Source: Amphimedon queenslandica
Taxonomy: Eukaryota; Porifera; Demospongiae; Haplosclerida; Niphatidae
DNA: 64,000 nucleotides
NCBI RefSeq assembly: GCF_000090795.2
Contig: NW_003546251.1
Coordinates: forward strand, 41,667 to 105,666
Reading direction: 5' to 3'
In this document: positions 63,901-64,000 of the stretch, one piece after another
Layout of the letters: each line of letters starts with the position of its first letter
How positions within the stretch are numbered: the stretch's first letter is position 1
Notes under the pieces: generated by a model
What the model was told of the DNA's origin: nothing
Seen by the model: only the letters and a program-made list of their open reading frames with translations
Databases searched by the model: none
Position numbers and translations under genes: made by a program

Positions 63901-64000
63901 CACTCAGTTTTTTTAATAAAATGAATATCAAAGCTCTCTCAAGAGATTTCTCGTTGCAAATGCTCCATAACAGGCTAAAAGGAATTGTAGCCGAGCAAGA
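52650..64000 (+). CDS. CFAP46: CFAP46, central-pair C1d projection protein (3' end outside window)
   Basis: Very large axonemal protein (TTC40/FAP46) of the central-pair C1d projection, working with CFAP54, CFAP74 and CFAP221 to regulate ciliary beating. The start is ATG 52650 (MAAQSYEEMFSYLRETFSPE). Early exons give AEHILKDDNVDLAMECIDFY, FLIRAHVCRGMC and CYHFMVYNISVCLWKVIRG, which fit the N-terminal TPR region of the family. About forty short exons follow, mostly helical repeats. Towards the right edge a Pro-rich linker (MIPPQPPPPAPKRGQAP) precedes a segment reading LTLVLLVDSHLAHFPIEALS and ALSRDFSLQMLHNRL, typical of the conserved C-terminal part. Introns hold a repeat array (57365-57860) and a tandem duplication (59217-59760). 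The stop codon is beyond 64000. Identification is from remembered family sequence, so moderately sure. Confidence 0.8.
57365..57860 (+). repeat. CTATAG-palindrome repeat array in CFAP46 intron, about three units
   Basis: Three units in plus orientation. A perfect 34-bp palindrome at 57512-57545 has CCAAAGGCTATAGCCTTTGG at its centre; its right arm is partly repeated immediately afterwards (57546-57565). A second, slightly imperfect palindrome is near 57715-57750. Bodies carry GAGCAACTTTAAAAA and CATAAGAACATGTATATG. Confidence 0.85.
59217..59760 (+). repeat. Tandem duplication including part of a CFAP46 exon
   Basis: Three imperfect copies of a unit containing AGGACATTTCTGTCCTTCC and TTGATTGATGACTGCTGT. 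The piece at about 59558-59600 repeats the 3' part of the exon ending at 59270 (codons YCLKATACVLK) together with its donor site, but no acceptor AG precedes it. The copy is therefore a pseudo-exon inside the intron before the exon that begins at about 59947. Confidence 0.8.
60920..60984 (+). repeat. (CT)n microsatellite before a CFAP46 acceptor
   Basis: About 60 bp of pure CT repeat followed by CCAATTTTCATTAATTAATAG and the exon beginning TTAACTGGTGATTC. It serves as an extended polypyrimidine tract in the sense strand. It is the longest of many similar placements in the window. Confidence 0.85.

Overview
The window is nuclear DNA of an animal with a compact, AT-rich genome. Genes are split by many short GT-AG introns (often 45-150 bp), lie on both strands and are separated by as little as about 90-300 bp. 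Orthologues of animal housekeeping, ciliary and trafficking genes sit beside secreted AbfB-domain proteins, SMP-domain (LEA-type) miniproteins and type II membrane proteins with a fibrinogen-like head. This mix, the intron sizes and the repeats suggest a demosponge, plausibly Amphimedon-like; the species is an inference from memory, not a database match.

Layout, left to right. 282-2090 (-): DDHD1-type phospholipase A1, running off the left edge. 2362-14669 (-): DNAJC13/RME-8, complete. 14919-16971 (+): TCTE1/DRC5, a nexin-dynein regulatory complex subunit, divergent from DNAJC13. 18283-32729, or to 33349 (+): EXOC6/Sec15, a host gene with two nested clusters. Its intron 1 holds two antisense SMP-domain genes and one small charged gene, with a third SMP-like paralogue just upstream. 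Its roughly 6.6-kb intron holds four sense-strand, intronless AbfB (beta-trefoil) genes, one of them broken, plus a Ty3/gypsy fossil. EXOC6 also appears to have two alternative, phase-matched C-terminal exon sets. 33673-37029 (-): PPT2, with an 890-bp hAT-like element in one intron. 37319-43275: three tandem fibrinogen-like membrane protein genes inside a segmental duplication that also copied the first exon of PPT2 and the last exon of the next gene. 43697-46919 (-): DUF4140/DUF4139 protein. 47006-48985 (+): METTL3. 49111-50934 (-): ING1/2-type PHD protein. 51066-52550 (+): COQ2. 52650 to the right edge (+): CFAP46, a central-pair C1d subunit.

Two kinds of gene share the window. The conserved genes have many introns, and I saw no obvious TATA box in front of those whose short promoters I read; several are paired head to head. 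The lineage-specific genes (SMP, AbfB, fibrinogen-like) are intronless, in tandem arrays, mostly with clear TATA boxes, and some lie inside introns of the conserved genes. That suggests inducible, rapidly turning-over effector or stress genes embedded in a stable framework, which is an inference.

Two sequence-level patterns stand out. One is a dispersed family of roughly 180-190-bp tandem units, each with a palindrome centred on CTATAG whose arms differ between subfamilies but usually stay symmetric. The other is a strand bias of (CT)n/(GA)n microsatellites, pyrimidine-rich before acceptors and purine-rich after donors on the sense strand. A 42-bp insertion with a 9-bp target duplication lies in frame in the third fibrinogen-like gene.
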